Assembly (NCBI GenBank): GCA_964568925.1
Contig: CAZMSJ010000001.1
Location: 83,284 to 147,283, forward strand
Origin: CAYQUL01 sp964568925
GTDB lineage: Bacteria; Patescibacteriota; Microgenomatia; UBA8517
Length of the DNA: 64,000 nucleotides
Direction: 5' to 3'
Positions within the stretch are counted from its first letter, which is position 1. The number at the start of each line of letters is the position of its first letter. The notes under the pieces are model-generated. The model did not search any database, was not told the origin of the DNA, and saw only the letters and a program-made list of their open reading frames with translations. This document shows positions 25,207 to 33,345 of this stretch, piece after piece. A program made the position numbers and the translations under genes.

Positions 25207-25726
25207 AGACACTTGCTATTTGGTATACTTAATTGTGTATGCCAGAGAAGCGAAAATATGCTGATCGCGCCGAGTATATGAAGAAGGCTGTTGCGATGAG
25301 ACGAAGAAAGCTCAAAGCAATGGTTGTCGAATATCGAGGCGGGAAATGTATGATTTGTGGTTACAACAAATATTTTGGAGCGCTTGATTTACATCATGTA
25401 GATGAGACTCAAAAATCATTTGGTTTGTCTGTTCGAGGTCTTACTCGTTCTTGGGAAAAGATCAAAGAAGAGGCAGATAAGTGCATTTTATTATGCGCAA
25501 ATTGTCACCGTGAGATTCATGCCGGCATTGTGCAGCCTCCAAAAGAAATTTTGGAGTGAACACCAGGCTAATTCGGGGAAGTCCAGGTCTACTGGATAAT
25601 CCCGAGCTAAATCATCATGAAAATGATGTAAATGTGTAGAGACTATATACCTGGGGTCTAAGTTCTAATTTTTTTAGAATATGATCATAAGATAGTCCAA
25701 GCCTCACAGTAATGAGAGGGTCCTTG
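25207..25726 (+). other. Group I self-splicing intron with HNH gene
   Basis: 520 nt between U35 and U36 of tRNA-Asn. The 5' splice site follows a U and the intron ends in G, as group I rules require. Core elements are in order: P AATTCGGGGAA (25570-25580), Q AATCCCGAGC (25598-25607), R TGTAGAGACTATA (25634-25646) and S AAGATAGTCC (25689-25698); ACTAT and ATAGT form P7. The HNH frame lies upstream of P, so it sits in a peripheral loop (P1 or P2). GCAGC at about 25532 could pair with exon GCTGT as the guide, which would place the gene in the P1 loop; this is only a proposal. Confidence 0.88.
25233..25559 (+). CDS. Intron-encoded HNH homing endonuclease
   Basis: A 108-residue protein. Basic N-terminus (KRKYADRAEYMKKAVAMRRRK), then CMICGYNKYFGALDLHHVDE, the HNH core with HH, and CILLCANCHREIHAG; the two CxxC pairs bind the structural zinc. 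Free-standing translation from ATG 25233 would start 26 nt into the intron. It most likely promotes homing of the intron into intronless tRNA-Asn alleles. Confidence 0.9.
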   Translation: MCMPEKRKYADRAEYMKKAVAMRRRKLKAMVVEYRGGKCMICGYNKYFGALDLHHVDETQKSFGLSVRGLTRSWEKIKEEADKCILLCANCHREIHAGIVQPPKEILE

Positions 25727-25752
25727 TAACGAAAAGGTTGTAGGTTCGAGTC

Positions 25753-27294
25753 CTACCGGGGGAGCCAGGCATCTGTTATCCGAACCATGTCTCGCCTTAT
25801 AACAACATCAAAGGCAGGCGTGTAAGTGATATTGACGATTTTCTTATCTTCAATCCAGATTTTCTCCACAAACCAGCTTAAAAAATCTTTTCTCTCGGTT
25901 TCAGTAAATGCTTTGTATAGCTTTGGTAGTTGTCGCAGAAAGGCAATAATTGTTTCTATCTTCTCTTCATCAAGATTCACAGATGGCTTGTTGAGTTTTG
26001 CAATTTCAGCTTCAACTCCTTTGAGTTCATCTTTCAGAGGAACATACTTTTGTTGAATACGCTCCTGTGGGATAGTTTCAGCAATAATTTGATCTTCTAG
26101 CTTATCCATTTTCTTCTCAACAATTGTTTTGCGGGCAATCAAAGACTGGATTTTACTAGGAATGTCTTTGCCTTGCTCATGCATATACTCTAGCAATTCA
26201 GTTCTTAATGCTTTGAAAAATCTCTCATCAAAATCAATTGCAGCTATCCAATCCTCAAGTTGTTTATGGATTTTATTCATTGGCGCATAGGGTTGGCTGC
26301 ATTCCTTGCCTTTGTTCTTGGAGCCTGTACAGCGATAGTAAAGAAAGATCTTACCATTTTTCTTAATATGTTGCTCTCCAGTCATTAGACTTCCACATTC
26401 ATTACAAAATACCAACCCTGCCAAAAAGAAGTTATGTTTTCTCTCGCGATTTGCACCGTTATTGTGTTTTGCTAGTATCTCTTCTGACTTTTTAATATCT
26501 CCCATAGTTATAATCGCCCCATGTTGTCCTTTGTAAATTTTACCGCAATAATACACTTTTCCAGCGTATCTCACATCAGTTAACATCCGATGGATTGCAT
26601 TTGCTCTAACTCTTTTTCCTTGAGGGGTGCGAAAGCCCTCCTCGTAAAGCTCATTCTCAAGGGAGTATATCGAGTGACTACCAGTATGGAAACGCCTAAA
26701 GACTTCTTTTACAAAATACTCACGTTCTTTGTCAATCTTCCAAGGCTCACCCTTTTTGAAAGAGTTGAGATAGCCAATAACTGCCATCCCAGGCTGAAAT
26801 CCTTTTTCGGCAAGAGCGACCATGGTTCTTTTGGTCTTTTCTCCTGTAATTTCTCTTTGAAGTTGATTGGCCCCAGCCATTACTAAATCAACGAATTTTC
26901 CTACAGGATCATCTCCGAAATTGGGTTGTTGAGTGGCAATGAGTTGCACTCCGCATTTCTTAAGAATTGTTTTGACTGCTAAGTGATCTTGTGCATCACG
27001 AGCAAAACGATCTGTCTCTTCGAGAAGTACTGCATCAACATCTTTATCCTTTTGGCAACGCTCAAGCATTCGCATAAACTCAGGTCTGCCTGAAGTACTG
27101 CCTCCGCTTTTTCCACCATCCTTGAAGACTTCCAGAATATGCCAATTTCTTTCTCGAGCAAATTTTACTAAACGATCTACCTGGTCATCTAGTGAATGCC
27201 CCTCTTGTACTTGACGATCTGTACTTACGCGAGCATAGAGGAGGACATTGCTTATTACTTTTTGTTCATCTTCGATGTTTTGTTTGTATGTCAT
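25753..27294 (-). CDS. Large serine recombinase (site-specific integrase)
   Basis: A 513-residue protein from ATG 27294. Catalytic domain with LLYARVSTDRQ (nucleophile Ser24), DGGKSGGSTSGRPEFMRML, and ETDRFARDA. Recombinase domain (AVIGYLNSF, RFHTGSHSIYSLENELYEEGFRTPQGKRV), zinc ribbon with CNECGSLMTG and a later YYRCTGSKNKGKEC, then a long coiled coil (about 385-440). The last codons and the stop (25753-25767) are antisense to the 3' end of tRNA-Asn, so the attachment site probably lies at this junction. Likely integrase of the minus-strand element at 25.8-35.5 kb. Confidence 0.92.
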   Translation of the reverse strand: MTYKQNIEDEQKVISNVLLYARVSTDRQVQEGHSLDDQVDRLVKFARERNWHILEVFKDGGKSGGSTSGRPEFMRMLERCQKDKDVDAVLLEETDRFARDAQDHLAVKTILKKCGVQLIATQQPNFGDDPVGKFVDLVMAGANQLQREITGEKTKRTMVALAEKGFQPGMAVIGYLNSFKKGEPWKIDKEREYFVKEVFRRFHTGSHSIYSLENELYEEGFRTPQGKRVRANAIHRMLTDVRYAGKVYYCGKIYKGQHGAIITMGDIKKSEEILAKHNNGANRERKHNFFLAGLVFCNECGSLMTGEQHIKKNGKIFLYYRCTGSKNKGKECSQPYAPMNKIHKQLEDWIAAIDFDERFFKALRTELLEYMHEQGKDIPSKIQSLIARKTIVEKKMDKLEDQIIAETIPQERIQQKYVPLKDELKGVEAEIAKLNKPSVNLDEEKIETIIAFLRQLPKLYKAFTETERKDFLSWFVEKIWIEDKKIVNITYTPAFDVVIRRDMVRITDAWLPR

Positions 27295-27316
27295 AAACTT
27301 TGAAAGCCGCCTGGTT

Positions 27317-27384
27317 GAACTCAACAAGAATCGCTTCTGTTGTCCAGACGGCCATCAAAAAAAGCGGTTCTTAATGTTGAGTTC
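27317..27384. repeat. Imperfect 20-23 bp inverted repeat upstream of recombinase gene
   Basis: Arm 27317-27336 and the reverse complement of 27362-27384 share GAACTCAACA, then AAGAA and CGCTT with a small indel and one mismatch; the spacer is about 25 bp. It lies 23 bp before the recombinase start, and may be an operator, an attenuator or a recombination site. Confidence 0.6.
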
Positions 27385-27421
27385 ATAATTATTCAACCAT
27401 GTTTTAAGATCGGGTGTCAAA

Positions 27422-29008
27422 TCAACTTCGTCTTCCAATGTCAACAAGCTCATTTTCTACCCACTTTTCATTTGCTTGTATGTCATTAGGTAGCAGCAAT
27501 TCTTCAGCCTTATAAAAGCTACAATCCCAGAATCCTTTATTTAATTCAACATAGGTCTTTATAACTGATTCAAATGATTCATTGTGGTCAGCAATAATTG
27601 TGTTTATCCTCATATTTGCACTTGTGATTATGCTTAATGGGGAACCGAGATCTCTTGGTAAAAGTTCCATCCCATCAAAATACTTTTGCTCAAGTTTTTC
27701 TATGAGTACGATCCTGTCTTTGAGGTACTGAATGTTCTCCTTGGCTCTTTCAATAAAGTTTGTGATGACTTTGCGATATAGTGGGTCTTGGAATTTAACA
27801 ATTGCAGTTTCTGCGTCATAATCTGTTTTAATAAGTTTGAGAGGCATAAGTATTTTGGATAATTTCACTAAGTCTCGTTGGTTTTTATAGGAATGGAGAA
27901 TTGATCCAAAGTCGTCGTGAGGGGGCAAAATTGCAATTGGATGGTCACGCTTGTCAATGATCCTGTGATCTCCTGCAAAAACTACACCTTTATCTTTAAC
28001 AAAGCGCAGTTCAATGCAATCATCAGACAAAGGATTGTAGCCTTTCATACTTGAACCTTCTTCACCCGCATATTTTTGATAGCGACCATCCCAAGCATAG
28101 TAACTTCCTGCCTCAACTCCTTCAATTTCCTCTGTATGGAATTGTCTTTTTTTACGGTTATATCTTTTGACTTGTCCTTTAATCCATTTGAGTTTTCCTT
28201 CAGCTATTGCTTTTTGAATACGAACTTTTTCCTCCTCGACAGTTTTTAGCCACTTATCGTATTCTTCTTTATCTGGAGCTACAAGTGCGTCTGGCTGTTG
28301 TTCTTCAATGTATTTTGCTAGTTCCTCATCGCTCATGTTTTCGTATTTGCAATAATCCTTCCAGAGAAGTGGCTCTTTGCCTAAGCGGTTCTTTTGTCTC
28401 AAATAATGTGACAATCCCTCTTTTTTATCTTTTATAGTGTCAGCGATGAGATCTTCTTTTGATTTTCCATATCTTTCAATCCACCAGTACCATTCATCCA
28501 AAAGGTCATACTCCGTAACATATTTTTCTTTAACAAGACGATAAAAGGCTTCCTGGTCAACTAATCCATGCCTACCATCAAGCGAGATGACCTCTTCTTT
28601 TATAGACTGCTTTGCTTGCTTCAAACCTTTATCGTAATCTTCTTTTTTAACTAACACTGGCATACGATCAAGGTAGTTTGATAATTGGTCCATCATAGGT
28701 GAGGTGGCAATCAGATACATTATGGTTGAGATTCGTAGGTGTGCATTCTCAAGCTCAAGTAGAGTAATTTCCATCATTGGAACGATATGAGTCCAGACCT
28801 CGTCCTTAACACTAATAAGAGAGTTATATTCTTTTGCCTGATGAGATGGGCATGCGGAAACAATAGCAGCCACTTCTGTTCTCAATCCTTCAGATAGTTC
28901 ACCATCTTTTGCTTCCTTCATCGCTTTCTGCTGAATTTGGATGACTAGTTTAGCTCGCTCTTTCGCAGTCATTAAAGGTGATAGTTTGGCAAAGTTTAAT
29001 TCTGTCAT
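27422..29008 (-). CDS. Unknown 528-aa protein of the integrated element
   Basis: Soluble, highly charged and mainly helical. Residues about 1-110 are helical, 125-260 lysine/glutamate-rich (EEYDKWLKTVEEEKVRIQKA), and a middle segment has ILPPHDDFGSILHS and YYAWDGRYQKY. No signal, membrane helix or zinc motif. Its start overlaps the stop of the preceding gene by 4 nt (ATGA-type), so it is co-translated with the zinc-finger protein. I do not recognise it. Confidence 0.7.
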   Translation of the reverse strand: MTELNFAKLSPLMTAKERAKLVIQIQQKAMKEAKDGELSEGLRTEVAAIVSACPSHQAKEYNSLISVKDEVWTHIVPMMEITLLELENAHLRISTIMYLIATSPMMDQLSNYLDRMPVLVKKEDYDKGLKQAKQSIKEEVISLDGRHGLVDQEAFYRLVKEKYVTEYDLLDEWYWWIERYGKSKEDLIADTIKDKKEGLSHYLRQKNRLGKEPLLWKDYCKYENMSDEELAKYIEEQQPDALVAPDKEEYDKWLKTVEEEKVRIQKAIAEGKLKWIKGQVKRYNRKKRQFHTEEIEGVEAGSYYAWDGRYQKYAGEEGSSMKGYNPLSDDCIELRFVKDKGVVFAGDHRIIDKRDHPIAILPPHDDFGSILHSYKNQRDLVKLSKILMPLKLIKTDYDAETAIVKFQDPLYRKVITNFIERAKENIQYLKDRIVLIEKLEQKYFDGMELLPRDLGSPLSIITSANMRINTIIADHNESFESVIKTYVELNKGFWDCSFYKAEELLLPNDIQANEKWVENELVDIGRRS

Positions 29009-29382
29009 TTTCGTTTTAATGTTGTTTTTCTTTCAAAAAGTACACTTTCAATCATTTCAATGCGTTCATCTAAGTTGGCATTCTCCATAGCTTTTAGAGC
29101 GTGGCTGCAAATATAGGCAATAGTGTTAGCAATTTGAGGAGGAATAGTGCCGCCTCTGACTCCGTTTATTGTTTCCTCCAAAATACTTACAACATCTGAA
29201 GGGTTTTTCATTGGTGCGGGAGGAAGGCTGAGTCTGTCTCTTTTGGACATCTTGCCTCCTTTGGCAACAGCCAAAGCGTGATCCTCGCGAGTATCAGGAT
29301 TATGAGCAAAGCAATACTGAGATTTCTTCATCGCGTTTGCCTGGCATTGTTCACCATTAGCGTTGACATAAGTACACCTCAT
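29005..29382 (-). CDS. Small zinc-finger-like protein of the element
   Basis: A 125-residue protein. N-terminus RCTYVNANGEQCQANAMKKS then QYCFAHNPD gives a C-x10-C-x10-C-x2-H set (Cys3, Cys13 and a Cys/His pair near 24-27), a pattern frequent in phage and mobile-element proteins. The helical C-terminal half (IPPQIANTIAYICSHALKAMENANLDERIEMIE) may dimerise. It overlaps both neighbours by 4 nt. Confidence 0.7.
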   Translation of the reverse strand: MRCTYVNANGEQCQANAMKKSQYCFAHNPDTREDHALAVAKGGKMSKRDRLSLPPAPMKNPSDVVSILEETINGVRGGTIPPQIANTIAYICSHALKAMENANLDERIEMIESVLFERKTTLKRK

Positions 29383-29873
29383 GATTTTTGGCCTCCTTTA
29401 TTAGCAACAGTAGTGGGTGATACCCACTCACATTCTTGTCCAAAGATGTCCTTGCAAGTAGCCAGAAGCTCGTTGTCAGACATAAAGTAAATCATTTGTC
29501 TTTCGCGGCCTTCGTCTTCAAGAAGCTCAATAAGTTTTAGGACATCGTTGTACTTCTTAACTTGAGTTTCCCTTTCTTGTTGATTGAAAAGATCAACACT
29601 TGCAACTTCTGGTTCAAGATTGCGAGCAAAGGCAGTGGCTTCTTCATATCTTGTAATAAGGATGTCGTTAGGCCATTCCTTCAGAAAGCGAATATCTTTG
29701 TATGTAGCTTCGTTTTCAGATTGAATTTGAAGACTTTGCAGTGCCTCTTTCAAAGCCTGAATAGTCTCGTTTCGTGCCCCAGCTTGCCTGGCGGCATCCA
29801 AGTTTGTTTGAGCCTTTTTAATCGCTGACTCAAGATTGGTAGATGTCTGAGTAGATATTGAGTGGATGTCCAT
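29379..29873 (-). CDS. Helical protein of unknown function
   Basis: A 164-residue protein, glutamate and glutamine rich, with predicted coiled coil through residues about 12-60 and 85-120 (LFNQQERETQVKKYNDVLKLIELLEDEGRERQ). GGGAGG about 11 nt ahead fixes the ATG at 29873. First of three genes with 4-nt overlaps. Not recognised. Confidence 0.65.
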   Translation of the reverse strand: MDIHSISTQTSTNLESAIKKAQTNLDAARQAGARNETIQALKEALQSLQIQSENEATYKDIRFLKEWPNDILITRYEEATAFARNLEPEVASVDLFNQQERETQVKKYNDVLKLIELLEDEGRERQMIYFMSDNELLATCKDIFGQECEWVSPTTVANKGGQKS

Positions 29874-29875
29874 AA

Positions 29876-30082
29876 CTACAAAATCCTCCCTTCTTGAAGC
29901 TGATAGCTAGAACCTCGGTAGATGTTTGTAACCAGAAGAGTAGTTAACAATAAAAATAATCTGTTTGTAACTAAGGATGTGTACTTTATATCCTTAACCC
30001 TCCTGCACATAGTAATGTCTACTGCTTTTTGCAGTTTCGTGCGTAATTGAGCTATAAATTGGTGTTTTGAATGTCTACTCAT
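29876..30082 (-). CDS. Possible short basic protein (uncertain)
   Basis: An open frame of 68 codons ending 2 nt before the next gene. The N-terminal half is basic and helical (SRHSKHQFIAQLRTKLQKAV), the C-terminal half hydrophobic. No good Shine-Dalgarno; the stretch also holds TGTCTAC direct repeats, so it may be non-coding control DNA instead. Confidence 0.25.
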   Translation of the reverse strand: MSRHSKHQFIAQLRTKLQKAVDITMCRRVKDIKYTSLVTNRLFLLLTTLLVTNIYRGSSYQLQEGRIL

Positions 30083-30090
30083 TGTCTACT
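30014..30090. repeat. Three TGTCTACT repeats next to the primase gene
   Basis: AATGTCTACT at 30014-30023 and 30070-30079, and ATTGTCTACT at 30081-30090, all in the same direction. The last ends 2 bp before the stop of the primase-helicase gene. Iteron-like, but only three copies with uneven spacing. Confidence 0.4.
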
Positions 30091-30091
30091 T

Positions 30092-32356
30092 TTAAGTCAT
30101 GTTGGGATCAATTCCATATCGCTTCATTAGTTCTTCAATAGTTTCTGGTTGGATTACATATCTCCAATATCCTTGGACTTTCTTGCCAATAATGCCAAAA
30201 CGTTTAAGTGCTGCTCCTACACCACGGCTGGTGAAGTATTGCTTTTGATCTTCTTCCAGAAATTCACTGGCTCGCTGTTTGATTTCCTTGTTAGTGATAT
30301 ATCCTAGGCTTGAAGTAGAGGTAAGCTCTCGTAGCGCTAGAAGGACCGCTGCATCAAAGTCCTCCAAATCAGATCCAGAAGTTTCCTGTGCTCTTCGAAT
30401 AGCTTCTTCTTTAATCTGCTCAAAAGTTCCTGGCAGGTCTTTATCAAGAAGCTTGGCGATGCAAAGAAGTGGTCTCCAGAGTTCGTTTTGTCTGTTAAGC
30501 AATGCATTTACCTCTGGGTCGGAGTGATAGAAACCTGCGATTTCTTTTGCATAATCCAGTGCAAAGATATAAAGCAGAGAGCGCAAGTACTGCCAGTTTT
30601 CTGAACCTTCAGTAACAGCAAGATTACCTTTCTCAGGGTTATTGGTTCTGACCATTGTAATAGTGATAGATCTGTCTTCGAGCACATTATCAAGACCTGA
30701 GATGTTGGCAATGGCTTTGGGGCTATAAATTTCAAATGATTCAATTTCAAAGTTACCCTTAGCTCCTTTTTTGACACGATATGCAGGAGCTCCTTGTTTG
30801 TATCCAGAATTAAGTAACTCCCGTAGCTCTTCCTTTTTAGTCTTGTCAGACAACTGCTCACTTTCATCCAATGCCAGCGTGCATCTTTTGGCCTCTACTA
30901 TGCGAAAGAGTACTGATGGGGAGATATTGCTTGAAAGAATTGCATTAAAAGCAAGTTTTTCAATTAAAAGTAAAGTTTTAGTTTTTCCACTTCTTTTTAC
31001 TCCAACTAAATAGATATAAGGGAAGGCATCAAAAATTGGAAAAAGATAAGTTCCCATTATCCAAAGAGATAAAATATCGGCATCTGTATCATTTCGGAAA
31101 TCAACAAACTTAAGAAGAGTCTGTCTTATTTCAATGAATGCAAGAGTGGAGGGAGAGGAAGTACTGCTCTCAAGAAACTTTCTAATATCTGACACACTCC
31201 AGCGGCTTATTTTGCCAGGAATTTTACTGACCTTTCTGACTGGCAAAATAGTATCCTTTATCGTTATTGTGCCCTTCTCAATAACAGTCTTTTCTTTATT
31301 GCTGGTGACAATAACGATTTTTGTCTTTTCCTTACCATCTATTTTTATTGGAAGAGGATTACCGATAAATAGTTGATCGTTATAGTAATCAAGTGCTGGA
31401 TGTACGGCTTCTTCTAACTCTGATTGAAGGATTTCAAAGTCTTTTGGCTTTATCTCCACAGTTTTTGCTTCGTCAAGCAATTTTTGGAAGTCATCTGGGG
31501 TCTTTTTAAGTTTTGCGAAGTAATCACTTGTGTCGACTTTGTCATCTCTTTCTTGTGATAAGAGTACAATCTTTGCTCTTTTACCAAAATGTCTTCCTAT
31601 TGCCTCTGCCCCTTGTTTTCCTGCATCATCAGTGTCGTAGCAAATGTAAATGGTGTCGATCCCATCAAATTCTGATACCCAGTCCTTTTTGAAAGTCGCA
31701 GCACCTGCTGTACCACTGACTGCTGGGAAACCATTTTGATTGGTAACAATTGCATCAAATTCTCCTTCTGTGATTACAACAAAAGAACTACCATTCTGCT
31801 TTACTTCTTCAAGGGTTGCGATATTAAATAATGCAGCTTTACCACCTTTTTCATTCCACATTTTGTTGCCATCCTGTTTCTCAGGATCTCTTCTGTGGCG
31901 GACATTGATAAGGTTTCCTTCTTTATCAAATACTGGAATGGTTATACTTTTCCCATCCCAGCCAATTTGGTATTTAGTAATACTTTCATCAGTAATACCG
32001 CGTTGGTCTTTGAGGTAAGTTTGAATTCGCTCAGGTAATTGCTCGTGATATTGAGCTGCAAGGTTTTTATCAAGTTTGGTGGTATTTAACTTGGCTTTGT
32101 ATTCAATCTTTTGTTTACCCTTTTTACTTTCAAGAATGGCTTCATCTTTTATGCCAAGGTTGTCAAGTAAATTTTGCCAGCTTCCTTTCATGCCACATTT
32201 GTGACACAGATAACAGCCCTCGGTATTGTGGACATACAAGTGGAATTTGGTGTCCTCACAGAAAGGACAGCAAATAATGGCTTCAGCGCCATCGGTTGAA
32301 GTCTTGTATGTTATACTGGTTTTTGATAGATAGTCTGTAACTGTTTTGTAAATCAT
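30092..32356 (-). CDS. Primase-helicase (CHC2 zinc finger, TOPRIM, P-loop ATPase)
   Basis: A 754-residue replication protein. Zinc finger near residues 28-56 (CCPFCEDTKFHLY, CYLCHKCGMKG), TOPRIM at about 193-260 (VVITEGEFDAIV, ICYDTDDAGKQGAEAI), and a C-terminal ATPase with Walker A GVKRSGKTKT near 452 and CTLALDESEQL as Walker B near 490. The order matches phage and plasmid primase-helicases, and it is distinct from the host DnaG at 19.8 kb. It gives the element its own replication initiation. Confidence 0.88.
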   Translation of the reverse strand: MIYKTVTDYLSKTSITYKTSTDGAEAIICCPFCEDTKFHLYVHNTEGCYLCHKCGMKGSWQNLLDNLGIKDEAILESKKGKQKIEYKAKLNTTKLDKNLAAQYHEQLPERIQTYLKDQRGITDESITKYQIGWDGKSITIPVFDKEGNLINVRHRRDPEKQDGNKMWNEKGGKAALFNIATLEEVKQNGSSFVVITEGEFDAIVTNQNGFPAVSGTAGAATFKKDWVSEFDGIDTIYICYDTDDAGKQGAEAIGRHFGKRAKIVLLSQERDDKVDTSDYFAKLKKTPDDFQKLLDEAKTVEIKPKDFEILQSELEEAVHPALDYYNDQLFIGNPLPIKIDGKEKTKIVIVTSNKEKTVIEKGTITIKDTILPVRKVSKIPGKISRWSVSDIRKFLESSTSSPSTLAFIEIRQTLLKFVDFRNDTDADILSLWIMGTYLFPIFDAFPYIYLVGVKRSGKTKTLLLIEKLAFNAILSSNISPSVLFRIVEAKRCTLALDESEQLSDKTKKEELRELLNSGYKQGAPAYRVKKGAKGNFEIESFEIYSPKAIANISGLDNVLEDRSITITMVRTNNPEKGNLAVTEGSENWQYLRSLLYIFALDYAKEIAGFYHSDPEVNALLNRQNELWRPLLCIAKLLDKDLPGTFEQIKEEAIRRAQETSGSDLEDFDAAVLLALRELTSTSSLGYITNKEIKQRASEFLEEDQKQYFTSRGVGAALKRFGIIGKKVQGYWRYVIQPETIEELMKRYGIDPNMT

Positions 32357-32390
32357 AGTCGTAAATTAAAAACATTTTTATTTCTTTTTA

Positions 32391-32419
32391 GGAGGAAGAC
32401 AGGGTAGATGCCTTCCTCC
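32391..32419 (-). promoter_or_regulatory. Hairpin between DUF669-like and primase genes
   Basis: GGAGGAAG and CTTCCTCC form an 8-bp perfect stem around 13 nt. On the transcribed strand no U-run follows, so it is more likely an RNA-stability or regulatory hairpin than a terminator. Confidence 0.4.
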
Positions 32420-32425
32420 AAGGGT

Positions 32426-32830
32426 TTAAGCAGTTTGTTTTGACTTAGCAGGCATAATCTTAGTTATGTCCTGCCATCCCTCTTCGTTTCCTGGGCGATC
32501 CTCGACAAGAATTTGGCACTCATTGCCAACTAGCTCCTGTAAGGACACTTCTTCATCTGCCCCAGGCTCTTTGCCCATCAAAGCTGTAACTGCACGAAAT
32601 AATTTTGATGTGGTTTCAGAGGTTTTGCCTTTTGTCAGCTTGGCACTAGCAATATGGGTTCGCTTAACTCCTTTGTGCTCTCCTTCTGTTATTTCAAAAT
32701 CGAGCCTTACAAATGCTCCATATTGCTCGCCATCCTTTTCTTCAAAGCCTGCAAGCTTTGCCTGATACACTCCAACTGGAATTGGCTCAGGTGCTTGTGC
32801 TTCTTTTACTGTGTATTTTCCTTTAGCCAT
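32426..32830 (-). CDS. DUF669-like single-strand-binding candidate
   Basis: A 134-residue protein from ATG 32830, preceded by AAAGGAGG with 8-nt spacing. GVYQAKLAGFEEKDGEQYGAFVRLDFEITEGEHKG is an OB-like beta pattern seen in phage DUF669 proteins, which sit beside primases and act as ssDNA-binding proteins. Role inferred from that context. C-terminus basic (MPAKSKQTA). Confidence 0.65.
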   Translation of the reverse strand: MAKGKYTVKEAQAPEPIPVGVYQAKLAGFEEKDGEQYGAFVRLDFEITEGEHKGVKRTHIASAKLTKGKTSETTSKLFRAVTALMGKEPGADEEVSLQELVGNECQILVEDRPGNEEGWQDITKIMPAKSKQTA

Positions 32831-32993
32831 TGTGATCACCTCCTTTGGAAAAAGCTTTTGTCAAATCTGATTGGAATTTTTCATTTTGGATCTGTGCCAT
32901 TTTTCGTTCGTACCACTCAAGGAGAAGTACTGCCAATGGTCTTAAGCTCTGGCTTATTTCTTTTGAGTTGGGAATAATAGTTTTTTGTTTCAT
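32823..32993 (-). CDS. Short 56-aa protein of the element
   Basis: ATG 32993 to TAA 32823-32825 on the minus strand. MKQKTIIPNSKEISQS then LRPLAVLLLEWYERKMAQIQ, an amphipathic helix, and a C-terminus FSKGGDHNG that runs over the next gene's ribosome-binding site and start codon. It begins 2 nt after the stop of the gene before it. The overlap suggests translational coupling. No family recognised. Confidence 0.6.
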   Translation of the reverse strand: MKQKTIIPNSKEISQSLRPLAVLLLEWYERKMAQIQNEKFQSDLTKAFSKGGDHNG

Positions 32994-32995
32994 AA

Positions 32996-33256
32996 TCAGT
33001 CGAATTTTTCCGAATAAATACGGTTTTTAAGAATCTTGATGTTGTTGAAGAAAGCTAGGAGGCTTAATTTGAGACTGTTATTCCAATAAAGCTGGATAAT
33101 TTCATCCATACCTTCCAGACGAGAAAAGACAAACTCTACTTTTGAAGGATCGGTTTTATCTAAATGGTCTATGGAAAATCCTGCGGTAAGAATCGCAGCA
33201 GCTAAACCCAAATCATGGGTTGAGAAGTATTTGTTAATATAATAGTCGCTTGTCAT
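32996..33256 (-). CDS. Hypothetical 86-aa protein of the element
   Basis: Acidic-to-neutral soluble protein: TSDYYINKYFSTHDLGLAAAI, then FSIDHLDKTDPSKVEFVFSRLEGMDEIIQLYW and a basic tail. AAAGGA is about 12 nt ahead of ATG 33256. The DPSKVEFVF segment recalls the DUF5659 family of mobile-element proteins. Function unknown. Confidence 0.6.
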   Translation of the reverse strand: MTSDYYINKYFSTHDLGLAAAILTAGFSIDHLDKTDPSKVEFVFSRLEGMDEIIQLYWNNSLKLSLLAFFNNIKILKNRIYSEKFD

Positions 33257-33345
33257 ATAATGTTAATCCTTTTGGATTACGTTTATATTTTGGGGCAAGC
33301 TAAAGAGGGAATATATGTTGCTTTTCTGAAGATTCTGAAAAGTTT

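Larger units (their letters stand above)
25173..25767 (+). tRNA. tRNA-Asn(GUU) interrupted by a group I intron
   Basis: 5' exon 25173-25206 and 3' exon 25727-25767 join to a normal tRNA: acceptor TCCCCTG/CGGGGGA, D-arm GCTC...GAGC, anticodon stem GTTCG/CGAAA (one mismatch at the base), loop CTGTTAA with anticodon GTT, T-arm GTAGGTTCGAGTCCTAC, discriminator G73 and encoded CCA. The break lies between anticodon bases 35 and 36. U1-A72 and G73 agree with asparagine identity. Unspliced readings (anticodon GTA or TGT) fit the fold or identity worse. Confidence 0.88.

Noticed and set aside
25173..25240. Reading the tRNA at 25173 as tRNA-Tyr (GTA) or the 3' part as tRNA-Thr (TGT)
   Set aside because: Tyr needs a long variable arm, and the unspliced sequence cannot close the fold. 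Discriminator G73 and U1-A72 fit Asn, and only the GTT junction obeys group I splice rules.
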